A DNA stretch of 53,125 nt from a candidate division WOR-1 bacterium RIFOXYB2_FULL_42_35 (GTDB taxonomy: Bacteria; Margulisbacteria; WOR-1; O2-12-FULL-45-9). The position numbers and the translations under genes were made by a program. The notes beneath the pieces are model-generated. The model was not told the origin of the DNA. It was given only the letters and a program-made list of their open reading frames with translations, and did no database searches. The stretch is from the NCBI GenBank assembly GCA_001771545.1, contig MEUC01000017.1, positions 1 to 53,125 of the forward strand, given 5' to 3'. Shown here in pieces: positions 40,802 through 49,140 of this stretch (its first letter is position 1; each line of letters starts with the position of its first letter).

Positions 40802-42441
40802 TCAATGATCAATTAACAATTAACAATGAAGGTAGTAATTATTATATTAATATCGCAAAGCGATTCCTTCATTGGTCATTTGTCATTTTTAATTTGTCAT
40901 TATTGATTTTTGTCTCCCCTTCCCACGCAGGTCTTGATCCCCTGCAAATCGCCGGCGGGGCACGCTCTATTGCCATGGGCAGAACTTCTGTGGTGCAAAT
41001 TGGCGATGTTAATTCAATTTTTCTCAATCCAGCTAATGCCGCTTATCTTACCAACTGGAATTTAACCAGTATGTATTCTTCTTTAATGGAAGGAGAAATT
41101 ACTTACACCCTCATTGGGGGGAGCCAATCTTCTGATTATGGCACTGTAGGAATTGCTTATCTTAATGCCGGCACCAGCGGGATTGGGGTGACCAGCTTAG
41201 GAGCTACTGGCCGAGTTGTGGCAACCGGCGCCTCGTTTGACTACTCAAATTCAGTTACCTCGCTTGTCTACGGGAAAAAAGTCCGGGACCAAATAGCAGT
41301 CGGAATTAATCTAAAATATTTTAACGAGAGTTTTTCCAACGTAACCGGGGGGACCGCTTCCGGTCGTGATCTGGATTTCGGCCTAATCTATCAAGCGCAA
41401 GAAAAGTTGTTTTTGGGACTTTCTCTGCAAAACATTTTATCACAAAGCAGCGGCGGAGAAATGGTTTGGGGGACCGGAGCAAAAGAAAACATCCCTTTTA
41501 CCGGCAAGCTGGGCTGCACATATTTCCCTCAAGAAAACCTCTCCCTGGCCGCCGATTTGGACTACGCCGATAACACCCCATTACTTTTGCATGGCGGGTT
41601 AGAATGGAGAGCCTTAGAAACTTTGGCTTTCCGAGCTGGTCTGGAACAAGTCCCTCTTTCAACAAACGATACAGCCATTAACATCACCACTGGACTGGGG
41701 ATAAAAAACGATGGGTTTAGCTACGATTATGCTTTTTGTTTTGATAATACCTTAAGTGCCAATTCAACCCATTATTTCACCATCTCCTATGCCCCACCCG
41801 AAGAAAAACGACCGGCAACCAATCCTGCTCCAAACAAAGAAGTCAAAGAAGTTGAACCGATCAAAAAAGAAAAAAAAGAAGAAGAAAAACAGCCACCTCT
41901 TTTCCCTGATGTGCCAAAAGATTATTGGGCACGGGAAGCAATTGAAGCCCTGGCTCAAGCTAATATAATTAACGGCTTGCCGGATGGCTCCTACCAACCG
42001 GAAAAAAACATTAGTCGCGCCGAACTTAGCACCTTGCTGATAAAAAGCCAGGGCATAAAACCAGCCCAAGCAGAAACGGAAATATTCAAGGATATTCCTA
42101 GTCATCATTGGGCCAGAGAATACATTGGTGAAGCAGCCAAACAGGGATTAGTAAATGGTTACCCGGACAAAACTTTTCAACCTAATAATGGCATTAATCG
42201 GGAAGAAGCTATCAAGGTTAACGTTGAATATGATCAACTGCCCAAAGAAGAAGGGCCAGCCCCCTTCTCGGATATTGCTCAACAGCGTTGGTCAGCAAAA
42301 TATATTAGCGCCGCCAAAAAACAACGTTGGCTGGATTACATCAAAGCAGATTACTTCCAGCCGAAACGGGATTTTACCCGAGCCGAAGCCGCTTACATTC
42401 TTTATAAAACCAGCTTTATTGAGAAAAAACTACTTCCGTAA
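40798..42441 (+). CDS. PorV-like outer-membrane barrel fused to three SLH domains
   Basis: The first 35 residues derive from an inverted repeat, and the signal peptide core is FVIFNLSLLIFVSPSHAG. Then comes a PorV/PorQ (UPF0164)-type barrel: GGARSIAMGRTSV, FLNPANAAYL, YGKKVRDQIAVGINLKYF. A Lys/Glu-rich linker (about residues 349-366) leads to three SLH domains (FPDVPKDYWAREAIEAL; FKDIPSHHWAREYIGEA; FSDIAQQRWSAKYISAA), which bind cell-wall polymers. It would tie the outer membrane to the wall. PorV is a carrier in type IX secretion; the protein upstream has a matching C-terminal domain. Confidence 0.82.
   Translation: MINDQLTINNEGSNYYINIAKRFLHWSFVIFNLSLLIFVSPSHAGLDPLQIAGGARSIAMGRTSVVQIGDVNSIFLNPANAAYLTNWNLTSMYSSLMEGEITYTLIGGSQSSDYGTVGIAYLNAGTSGIGVTSLGATGRVVATGASFDYSNSVTSLVYGKKVRDQIAVGINLKYFNESFSNVTGGTASGRDLDFGLIYQAQEKLFLGLSLQNILSQSSGGEMVWGTGAKENIPFTGKLGCTYFPQENLSLAADLDYADNTPLLLHGGLEWRALETLAFRAGLEQVPLSTNDTAINITTGLGIKNDGFSYDYAFCFDNTLSANSTHYFTISYAPPEEKRPATNPAPNKEVKEVEPIKKEKKEEEKQPPLFPDVPKDYWAREAIEALAQANIINGLPDGSYQPEKNISRAELSTLLIKSQGIKPAQAETEIFKDIPSHHWAREYIGEAAKQGLVNGYPDKTFQPNNGINREEAIKVNVEYDQLPKEEGPAPFSDIAQQRWSAKYISAAKKQRWLDYIKADYFQPKRDFTRAEAAYILYKTSFIEKKLLP
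40802..40906 (+). repeat. MITE-like inverted repeat supplying an N-terminus
   Basis: The left arm (40802-40832) and right arm (40866-40906) have complementary ends, TCAATGA...CAATGAAGG and CCTTCATTGG...CATTATTGA, with a small ATCGC-AAA-GCGAT hairpin inside. The arms are built of TTAACAA or TTTGTCA steps. The element is wholly inside the start of the PorV-SLH gene and encodes its first residues and part of the signal peptide. A related TGACAAA run begins the formate dehydrogenase beta-like gene (24738). Confidence 0.65.
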
Positions 42442-42487
42442 GACTTTCACTTGACTTCCCTTTAATCACACAATAGAATTAGCCCGT

Positions 42488-42862
42488 ATGGCAAAACACA
42501 TATTAATTATTGACGACCAGGAAAGCATGCTGCAGATCCTTTCCCAAACCCTCAAAGACCAAGGTTATGAAGTAACAACCGCTAACAACGGAGAAGAAGG
42601 TTTGAGCAAAATAAAAGCCGATCCACAAGCCTTTAATTTAATCCTTAGCGACGTTAACATGCCAAGCCTTAATGGCTTTGAACTGCTCAAACAAGTCAAA
42701 GAAAGCCAACCAAGAATCCCGGTTATTTTTTGCACCTCAATGAATGAAGACGTAGTTGTAACCTTAGGCAAAGAATTTAAGGTGGACGGGGTAATCAAGA
42801 AACCATTTGAAGTAGAAGACGTGCTCAAAACGATTGCTCAGGTTATCGCAAATAACCAGTAA
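42488..42862 (+). CDS. CheY-like single-domain response regulator
   Basis: A 124-aa receiver domain: the acidic pair in LIIDDQ, the phosphoacceptor Asp in LILSDVNMP, the Thr/Ser site in VIFCTSMN and the conserved Lys in KKPFE. There is no output domain. Its 3' end overlaps the convergent ribD gene by 20 bp. The histidine kinase partner is not in the window. Confidence 0.92.
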   Translation: MAKHILIIDDQESMLQILSQTLKDQGYEVTTANNGEEGLSKIKADPQAFNLILSDVNMPSLNGFELLKQVKESQPRIPVIFCTSMNEDVVVTLGKEFKVDGVIKKPFEVEDVLKTIAQVIANNQ

Positions 42863-43946
42863 CAAGAATATCTTCGCCAAGCCTTTCAACCTTAACATTA
42901 TTTAATTGCCAAGCTTGCTCGGGCGATTTGATCCCTTCCCCTTCCACTGATGTTTTAGCCGTTCGCCCGCCAAAAATCTTGGGGGCAATAATACAATGCA
43001 TCTTATCAACAACCTTAGCCTGAAGAGCCGACGCAATGACTTCACCCCCACCCTCGACCAAAACACTGGTTATTTTCATCTTAGCCAGTTTTTTCATTAA
43101 GGCTGGCAGATTAATTCTTCCCTTAGAGGCTTTGACCTTTAACATCTCCACCCCATTCTTTTTTAAAGCCTCAATTTTCTTCTTCGCCGCCTTAGGCCCA
43201 ACAACAATAATAGTTCTGGTCTCTTTATTTGTAACAACCTTGGCAGTTAAAGGAGTTTTAGCCAGCGCATCTAAAACAATTCTGATTGGATGTTTAATTT
43301 TCTTGACCAGTCTGGTTGTTAAGGTGGGATTATCGATTAAAACAGTTCCAACACCAACTAAAATAGCGTCATAAACATTGCGCAAGTGATGCGCAAACTT
43401 TAGGGTTTCTGGGCCAGACACCCAACGGCTGGCGCCTGTTTTAGTGGCAATTTTACCGTCTAAAGTTGTTACAACCTTAACCACCACAAAAGGTTTTTGG
43501 GTTGTTATGTGCTTTATAAAGACCTCGTTTAGTTTTTTTGCTTCCGCTTCGAGCAAGCCAACCCTTAATTTGACCTTTTTATTCTGCAAAATTTTAAAAC
43601 CCTGGCCATTGACTAGTGGATTAGGATCTCTCATTGCCGCCACAACCTCTTTGATGCCTGCTCGAACAACCAGGTCGGCGCAAGGCGGATTGTTGCCATA
43701 ATGACTGCAGGGTTCCAAATTGATATATAAAATTGCGCCTTTGGCCTGTTGGCCGGCTTTTTGAATTGCCCAGGCTTCAGCATGAGCTGTTTTCACCTCA
43801 CTATGATATCCCCTGGCAATAATCCTGCCATCTTTAACCAGAACAGCTCCAACCATGGGATCAGGAGTAGTCCGGCCTTCTGTTGCTTTAGCCAAAAGCA
43901 AGGCTTCACGCATAAATTTTTTATCGGCGGTTGACCACATACTCAA
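42843..43946 (-). CDS. ribD: Riboflavin biosynthesis deaminase/reductase RibD
   Basis: Bifunctional enzyme of riboflavin synthesis (367 aa). The deaminase half has the zinc motif HAEAWA with EPCSHYGNNPPC; the reductase half has TLDGKIAT, SRWVSG, GVGTVLIDNPTLTTR and VEGGGEVIASAL. It lies directly upstream of no other rib gene; rpe ends the gene run behind it. ATG 43940 is an alternative start two codons in. Confidence 0.95.
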   Translation of the reverse strand: MSMWSTADKKFMREALLLAKATEGRTTPDPMVGAVLVKDGRIIARGYHSEVKTAHAEAWAIQKAGQQAKGAILYINLEPCSHYGNNPPCADLVVRAGIKEVVAAMRDPNPLVNGQGFKILQNKKVKLRVGLLEAEAKKLNEVFIKHITTQKPFVVVKVVTTLDGKIATKTGASRWVSGPETLKFAHHLRNVYDAILVGVGTVLIDNPTLTTRLVKKIKHPIRIVLDALAKTPLTAKVVTNKETRTIIVVGPKAAKKKIEALKKNGVEMLKVKASKGRINLPALMKKLAKMKITSVLVEGGGEVIASALQAKVVDKMHCIIAPKIFGGRTAKTSVEGEGIKSPEQAWQLNNVKVERLGEDILVTGYLR

Positions 43947-44630
43947 TTATCCCCTTAATCTTTTAATAATTGCCTGATAATCCTTGGCCCCAAAAACCGC
44001 TGAGCCTGCCACTAAAATGTCAGCCCCTGCCTTAATAGCCTCTGGAGCGGTTTCTATGTTGATTCCTCCGTCTATTTCTATCTCGACGGCTGCTTTCCGC
44101 TGACTAATTTCCGCTTTCAGCTTGCTAACTTTTTCCAAAACCTCCGGCATAAATTTCTGCCCGGCAAAACCAGGATTAACCGACATTATTAAAACCATGG
44201 CTACTTTATTTAAGACAGGAAAAACTATTTCAATTGGCGTTGCTGGGTTAACAACAACTCCAGGCTTAGCGCCACTTGCTTTAATTAAAACAATATCTCG
44301 CTCTAAATCTTTTGAGGCTTCGACCTGAACAGTTATAATATCTGCTCCGGCTTGCCCGCCGAAGTCCGCCGAAGGCGGACGAAGGAGGGCTTTAGCAAAA
44401 ACCGGAATGTATTTATCCGGGTTTTCAATCATTAAATGAACATCCAGCGGCAATTTCGTTGCCTTTCTTACCGCCCTAACAACCAATGGTCCAATTGTTA
44501 TATTGGGGACAAAGTGACCATCCATCACATCAACGTGAATTAAGTCTGCCCCGGCTTGCTCAACCTTTTTTATCTCTGCCGCTAAGTTCCCAAAATCAGC
44601 CGACAATATTGAGGGCGCAATCTTTACCAT
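43947..44630 (-). CDS. rpe: Ribulose-phosphate 3-epimerase with in-frame insertion
   Basis: A pentose-phosphate enzyme (227 aa) with APSILSADF, VDVMDGHFVPN, DVHLMIENP, SVNPGFAGQKF and EIDGGIN. Between VFAKA and GADII it carries 13 extra residues (LLRPPSADFGGQA region) that relatives lack. These come from a palindromic element inserted in frame on the surface side of the barrel. The start overlaps the PASTA gene stop by 7 bp. Confidence 0.93.
   Translation of the reverse strand: MVKIAPSILSADFGNLAAEIKKVEQAGADLIHVDVMDGHFVPNITIGPLVVRAVRKATKLPLDVHLMIENPDKYIPVFAKALLRPPSADFGGQAGADIITVQVEASKDLERDIVLIKASGAKPGVVVNPATPIEIVFPVLNKVAMVLIMSVNPGFAGQKFMPEVLEKVSKLKAEISQRKAAVEIEIDGGINIETAPEAIKAGADILVAGSAVFGAKDYQAIIKRLRG
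44354..44390. repeat. Palindromic element inserted in rpe
   Basis: GTCCGCC-GAA-GGCGGAC (44364-44380) is nested in outer arms GCCC...GGGC. It interrupts what would be a continuous rpe reading frame with a 39-bp insert and what looks like a short GGCTT duplication at the edges. It behaves like the protein-coding palindromic elements known in Rickettsia, though of a different sequence. Confidence 0.72.
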
Positions 44631-45256
44631 ATGAGAAATCCCCTTTCCTTCTTTTTAGCCGCACTTTCCACACTGGCAGAAATTGTAACATTGACCACAG
44701 TGCCAACTTCGATTTCTTCGTCCGGTAAGGGGTTTTGGCTCAGCACAATCCCTGGTTGAAAATTAGTCACCTGATCAACTTTTTTTTCACCCAACAACAG
44801 GCCTTGAGCTACCAAAACCTGCTCAGCCTGGCTTACCGACCGGCCCAAAAGATTTGGCACATAAGCTATTTTTTGTCCCGAACTTGTTATTAAGCTAATC
44901 ACTCTTCTAGTCTTAACTTTTCTACCAGCAGCAGGAAGCTGCTTAACAACTGTTCCTTCGGAATATTGGCGATTAAAGACCTTGCCAGCCTCCTGACCAT
45001 TTAAGCCCAAAACTTCTAACCTTATAATTGCCATTTCCAAAGGCAACCCTTTAAGGTTAGGAACGGCAACCTCAGGCAAGGAAGAAAAATAGGACAAATA
45101 AATATAGCCCAACAAGGCTGGGAGCATAATAATTATTATGACCGGAATAACAAACTTCCCTGATAAAAGCTGCCTTACCTTGATCAGCATTAAACTAAAA
45201 ATTACCGAAGCAATAATAACAAAGATTAAATAGAGGTTAAAATAACGAATCAGCAT
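44624..45256 (-). CDS. Membrane protein with two PASTA domains
   Basis: From ATG 45256 the product has two N-terminal membrane helices and two PASTA repeats (VAVPNLKGLPLEMAIIRLE and AYVPNLLGRSVSQAEQVL). PASTA domains bind peptidoglycan or beta-lactams and are normally fused to PknB-type kinases. Here they are encoded separately, one base after the stop of a kinase-like gene, so the two probably act together. The upstream TTG at 45268 is less likely as a start. Confidence 0.85.
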   Translation of the reverse strand: MLIRYFNLYLIFVIIASVIFSLMLIKVRQLLSGKFVIPVIIIIMLPALLGYIYLSYFSSLPEVAVPNLKGLPLEMAIIRLEVLGLNGQEAGKVFNRQYSEGTVVKQLPAAGRKVKTRRVISLITSSGQKIAYVPNLLGRSVSQAEQVLVAQGLLLGEKKVDQVTNFQPGIVLSQNPLPDEEIEVGTVVNVTISASVESAAKKKERGFLIW

Positions 45257-45257
45257 C

Positions 45258-46283
45258 TTATATTCCAATCATAAAAGCATAAAGCAGCCCGGCAATCACC
45301 GCGGCACCAAGCAACAAAGCCAAAATCCAGTTACGATGACTTTCTCTGCCCCAGCGCAGCTTGATCCTGCCCAGATCTTCAAGGGACTCTTTCCCCTGGC
45401 TTAAATCTTCTTCTCCATAGTGAGTCACCGTGCTTTCAAAGATTTGCGCAAATTCGTCTCTAGAAATTTCCTTGTTAATTAGATTCTTTTTTTTTAAACT
45501 TTCGCAAAATTCATCGGCAGAACAAAACCTCATGGCCGGATCAACCTGCAAAGCTTTATTAATAATGTCTTGGAGGTATTTTGGTAAAGTTGCCAACTCT
45601 CCCTGGTCAACCAAAGCAACTTTCTTTAACTTTCTCAGCGCCGTAGCAAGCCCTTTTTCCAAGGGCAAAGACTTAGAAGTTGACATTTCATACAAGATGA
45701 GCCCCAAAGCAAAAATATCAGCGGAAACACCAGCTGCCTGCCCGCTTATTTCTTCTGGAGAAGTATACTTGCCATCATTCATCATGGTTAAGGCCTTTTG
45801 GGGCAAGGCTTCCATAATTTCTCCCTCAACAACAAAATCCGCCAATTTCAAGACTCCCTGTGAATTAATTATCACGTTACTCGGCTTAAGCGCCCCATGA
45901 ATAATGCCCTTTGAATGAGCGAAAGAGAGAGCTTTGCAGATTTCTTCCACAATCGCTAGGCTTTTTTCCACTCCAATGGTTGAACCAGTCGCTAAAAGAT
46001 CGGCTAGGGTTTGCCCTTCAATATACTCCCGCACATAGTAGAAACCCTGCCAGCCATAGTCACCATCTATCAACTTGGCAATCCCATGATAATTAATCAG
46101 GGAAAAATCCTTAACCTTTTGCTTCATGGTTTTAATCAGGCTGGAGCTTAAGGTCCCCCTTTTGTAGATCTTAATTATGACCGGTTTATTGTTAACCAGA
46201 AAGGAGCCTTTGTAGCTGACACTAAAGGGATTTTCAGAGATTTTTTCGCCGATTTTATAACGGCTTTTAAGCAATCGTTCCAT
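45258..46283 (-). CDS. PknB-like pseudokinase with C-terminal membrane anchor
   Basis: A 341-aa kinase fold in which several catalytic residues are gone. The glycine loop reads ISENPFSVSYKG, the HRD motif is HGALKPSN (H129, A131 in place of the catalytic Asp) and DFG is DFV (D149-V151). The ATP-binding Lys is kept (VIIKIY, K38). A membrane helix ends the protein (WILALLLGAAVIAGLLYAF). It is followed by the PASTA gene. It probably senses or scaffolds rather than phosphorylates. The TGCTATAAT box (46299-46291) lies so close to the ATG that the mRNA may be leaderless. Confidence 0.88.
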   Translation of the reverse strand: MERLLKSRYKIGEKISENPFSVSYKGSFLVNNKPVIIKIYKRGTLSSSLIKTMKQKVKDFSLINYHGIAKLIDGDYGWQGFYYVREYIEGQTLADLLATGSTIGVEKSLAIVEEICKALSFAHSKGIIHGALKPSNVIINSQGVLKLADFVVEGEIMEALPQKALTMMNDGKYTSPEEISGQAAGVSADIFALGLILYEMSTSKSLPLEKGLATALRKLKKVALVDQGELATLPKYLQDIINKALQVDPAMRFCSADEFCESLKKKNLINKEISRDEFAQIFESTVTHYGEEDLSQGKESLEDLGRIKLRWGRESHRNWILALLLGAAVIAGLLYAFMIGI

Positions 46284-46365
46284 TTCAGCAATTATAGCAC
46301 AAAGGCCTGGACCCAGAAAAATATCTTTACATCATTTGTAACAAGTAAAATATCTTTATCAATCA

Positions 46366-46394
46366 TTTACAGCCATTTTTATTTAGACTATAAT
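46366..46394 (+). promoter_or_regulatory. Promoter of the first beta-helix gene
   Basis: TTTACA (46366-46371), a 17-bp spacer and TATAAT (46389-46394). The start point would fall near 46401, where AGGGA begins, so the leader is only about 11 bases. Confidence 0.68.
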
Positions 46395-46411
46395 CTAGTC
46401 AGGGATAAACT

Positions 46412-49117
46412 ATGAAAAAATGCCTTCCGAGATTAGTGATTGTTGTTTGTTTTGGTCTGTTTTTTTTACTCTCTTCTGCTTATGCAGCAACCTATTATGT
46501 AGACGGCTCTGTCACAACTGGGAATATAACCGGAGATGGAAGTGCCGGAAATCCTTGGCAAACAATTACCTATGCCTTAACCCAAACCAGTACCGGTGAC
46601 ATTGTTAGCGTTACTGCCGGAAAATACACTGCTGGGATGATTGGTTCTTCTGAGTCCTTTCCAATAAATATCCCTGCATACGTTCATTTAAAAAGCCCTG
46701 ATCAGGCAGAAATTAATGCGGAAAGCAATAACGCTACCGTAGTGATATTAAGCAATAATTCTACTTTAGAAAACTTTACTGTTCATTCTGCTCTGGGCAG
46801 TACTGCTAATGGCGCTGTGCATTTGGCAGGAACTGGATATGTTTTAAGTAATAGCATTAGTGCCGAAGCACAATATGCATGCGCAGTCTATATAACCAGC
46901 GAAGCAGATTCAAGTTTAGTTAGCAACAACTGGCTATATACCAACACAAATGGCGGAGCCGGGTCAATACTAAAAACTGGCAGAGGTGTTCATGTCCACA
47001 CTAACGCCACCAACATTACTATCCAAGGTAATACAATAGAAACCTATGCCGCTGGTGTTTATATTGACAGCGGCAGCAATGCAACTATTGCAAACAATCT
47101 CATTTACGGAACCTCTCAGAGCGGGGCTGGGGTTGGTGTCGGCATAAATGCCTATGGCAATGTTACAAGTAGCAGTAACGAGGTCAGATATTTTAGTTCT
47201 GGTATTGCTTGTCAAACCGCAGGATTAACCATAACAGTTGAAAGCTCGTCTCTTTTACTAAACCAAGTTGGCGTTTGGAGTAGTGACGGGACTTGGGATA
47301 TTACCAATACAATCATTGCTGGAAATAAAACTCAAGCAACAGATATTAACAATGCTGGGTTCTGGGGTTCAGGCGGAACAGTAAATGTCAATTATTCTAA
47401 CGTAATCGGTGTTCGAACAGATACTGCTTATCCATCATGGGTAACAACCGGATCTGGAACTATTTCTGCCTTAGCTCGCTTTGCTGATCCCAACAGTAAT
47501 AATTACTACCTAAGTTCCAATTCTCCTTGTCTCGGTTCTGGTACTCCCGAAGGGATCAATATGGGTCGGTATGGGCTTTGGGGTAATGGCCCCATTGTTT
47601 ATATCCTTGTTCCTAACGGGGGGGAAGAATGGGTCGCCGGAGCAAATCACAACATTACCTGGTATGCCTCTGATGAAAGTGGCATTGACGGAATTAATCT
47701 TTATTATTCGATCGATAACGGGAGCTCATATACCCTTATAACTAACGAGTCAAACTCAGGCTCATATACTTGGACAGTTGCCAATAGTCCAACAGATGAA
47801 GCAAAAATAAAAATCGAAGCCATTTCTGGCGCTAATACTTCCTCTGATGAATCAGATGCAACCTTTACAATCATTGCCGGAGCAGGACCTACTGTTGGCA
47901 GCATAACTTTAAAAGATATCGGCACTGGTAATACTACTTACTCTAACAATCAAATTGTTTCCGTTGAAGTTTCCAGCGCAACCGGATCTCCCACCCAAAT
48001 GATTGCTTCCGAAGAAGCTTCTTTTACTAATGCTTCCTGGCAAACCTATTCTGCTACTTTTGAATATACTGTTAGCTCTGGTGATGGCACTAAAACCGTC
48101 TATTACAAAGTCAGAGATGCCTCCTTAACCGTAAGTAGCACTGTTTCCGCATCCATTATCCTTGATACCTCAAGCCCAGCTGTTATTCTCTATCAACCTA
48201 ATGGCGGAGAATCTCTAACCGGCGGCTCTTCTTACTCCATCACCTGGGAAGCAATTGATGCTGTCTCTTCCCAAGCAGCTATCTCTATCAATTTAAAGTA
48301 TTCTACAAATGCCGGTTCTTCCTGGTCAAGCATTGCTTCTGCCCAAACAAATAATGGCTCCTACTCCTGGACTGTCCCTAGTGCTAACAGTTCACTTTGC
48401 AGGGTAAGCATTGAGGCGATAGATCAAGCCGGAAACATCGGCTATGATAGCAGCGTTAGCAACTTTACCATCACTTCTGAAGACACTTCTCCCTCTATTG
48501 CCATTAACATCAATGGTGTAACAATTAAAAATAATGACTATATTCCTGTACGGCCAACCTTTGTGGCTGTTATAACCGACTCTAGCTCTGTTGATACCTC
48601 CTCGATTATCATGACCCTGGATGGGGCTTCTGTCTCCCCTACTGTTACCCTTATTTCCAGCACCACTGTGGAAGCTTCTTATGCTCCAACCGCTGACCTT
48701 GCTAACGAAAGCATTATGACTCACGCCATCACCGTCGAAGCCGGTGATCTTATTGGCAACACTGCCACCAAAGAAATCTCTGGTCTTAAGGTTTCCAATG
48801 CTTCAGCCAGGGTTGTCGGTAATGTTCTGGCCTATCCCACAAAATTCAACCCGCCGGTTGATTTAACCTGTACTATCAGCTACACCCTAAGCGCCAACGC
48901 TAACATTACTATTTATATAATCGGCCCAGTTGGAACGGTTGAATGGACCAATAAAATAAATTCCGGAGCTCAAGGAGGGCGGGCAGGCTATAATGCCGTT
49001 CCTTTTAATGGGATTTCCGATCTTTCCGGAACTTATCTTGGCAATGGGATTTATCCTATTAAGATAACTTCCGGTACCCAAGCAATCGGCACAGGCTACA
49101 TTGTGATTTTTATGTAG
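46412..49117 (+). CDS. Secreted parallel beta-helix protein with Ig-like and FlgD-like domains
   Basis: A 901-aa protein with a signal peptide (LLSSAYAA), a DUF1565-type start (YYVDGSVTTGNITGDGSAGN then PWQTITYAL), right-handed beta-helix repeats to about residue 370, two Ig-like or fibronectin-like domains (PNGGEEWVAGANHNITWYAS and PNGGESLTGGSSYSITWEA), and a C-terminal FlgD-like tail (LAYPTKFNPPVDL ... GYNAVPFNGIS) like that of the 301-aa protein at 39.9 kb. It is probably a surface polysaccharide-binding or -cleaving protein, exported to the outer surface. Confidence 0.8.
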   Translation: MKKCLPRLVIVVCFGLFFLLSSAYAATYYVDGSVTTGNITGDGSAGNPWQTITYALTQTSTGDIVSVTAGKYTAGMIGSSESFPINIPAYVHLKSPDQAEINAESNNATVVILSNNSTLENFTVHSALGSTANGAVHLAGTGYVLSNSISAEAQYACAVYITSEADSSLVSNNWLYTNTNGGAGSILKTGRGVHVHTNATNITIQGNTIETYAAGVYIDSGSNATIANNLIYGTSQSGAGVGVGINAYGNVTSSSNEVRYFSSGIACQTAGLTITVESSSLLLNQVGVWSSDGTWDITNTIIAGNKTQATDINNAGFWGSGGTVNVNYSNVIGVRTDTAYPSWVTTGSGTISALARFADPNSNNYYLSSNSPCLGSGTPEGINMGRYGLWGNGPIVYILVPNGGEEWVAGANHNITWYASDESGIDGINLYYSIDNGSSYTLITNESNSGSYTWTVANSPTDEAKIKIEAISGANTSSDESDATFTIIAGAGPTVGSITLKDIGTGNTTYSNNQIVSVEVSSATGSPTQMIASEEASFTNASWQTYSATFEYTVSSGDGTKTVYYKVRDASLTVSSTVSASIILDTSSPAVILYQPNGGESLTGGSSYSITWEAIDAVSSQAAISINLKYSTNAGSSWSSIASAQTNNGSYSWTVPSANSSLCRVSIEAIDQAGNIGYDSSVSNFTITSEDTSPSIAININGVTIKNNDYIPVRPTFVAVITDSSSVDTSSIIMTLDGASVSPTVTLISSTTVEASYAPTADLANESIMTHAITVEAGDLIGNTATKEISGLKVSNASARVVGNVLAYPTKFNPPVDLTCTISYTLSANANITIYIIGPVGTVEWTNKINSGAQGGRAGYNAVPFNGISDLSGTYLGNGIYPIKITSGTQAIGTGYIVIFM

Positions 49118-49140
49118 GATAAAGGAAATCAAATAAGCGG

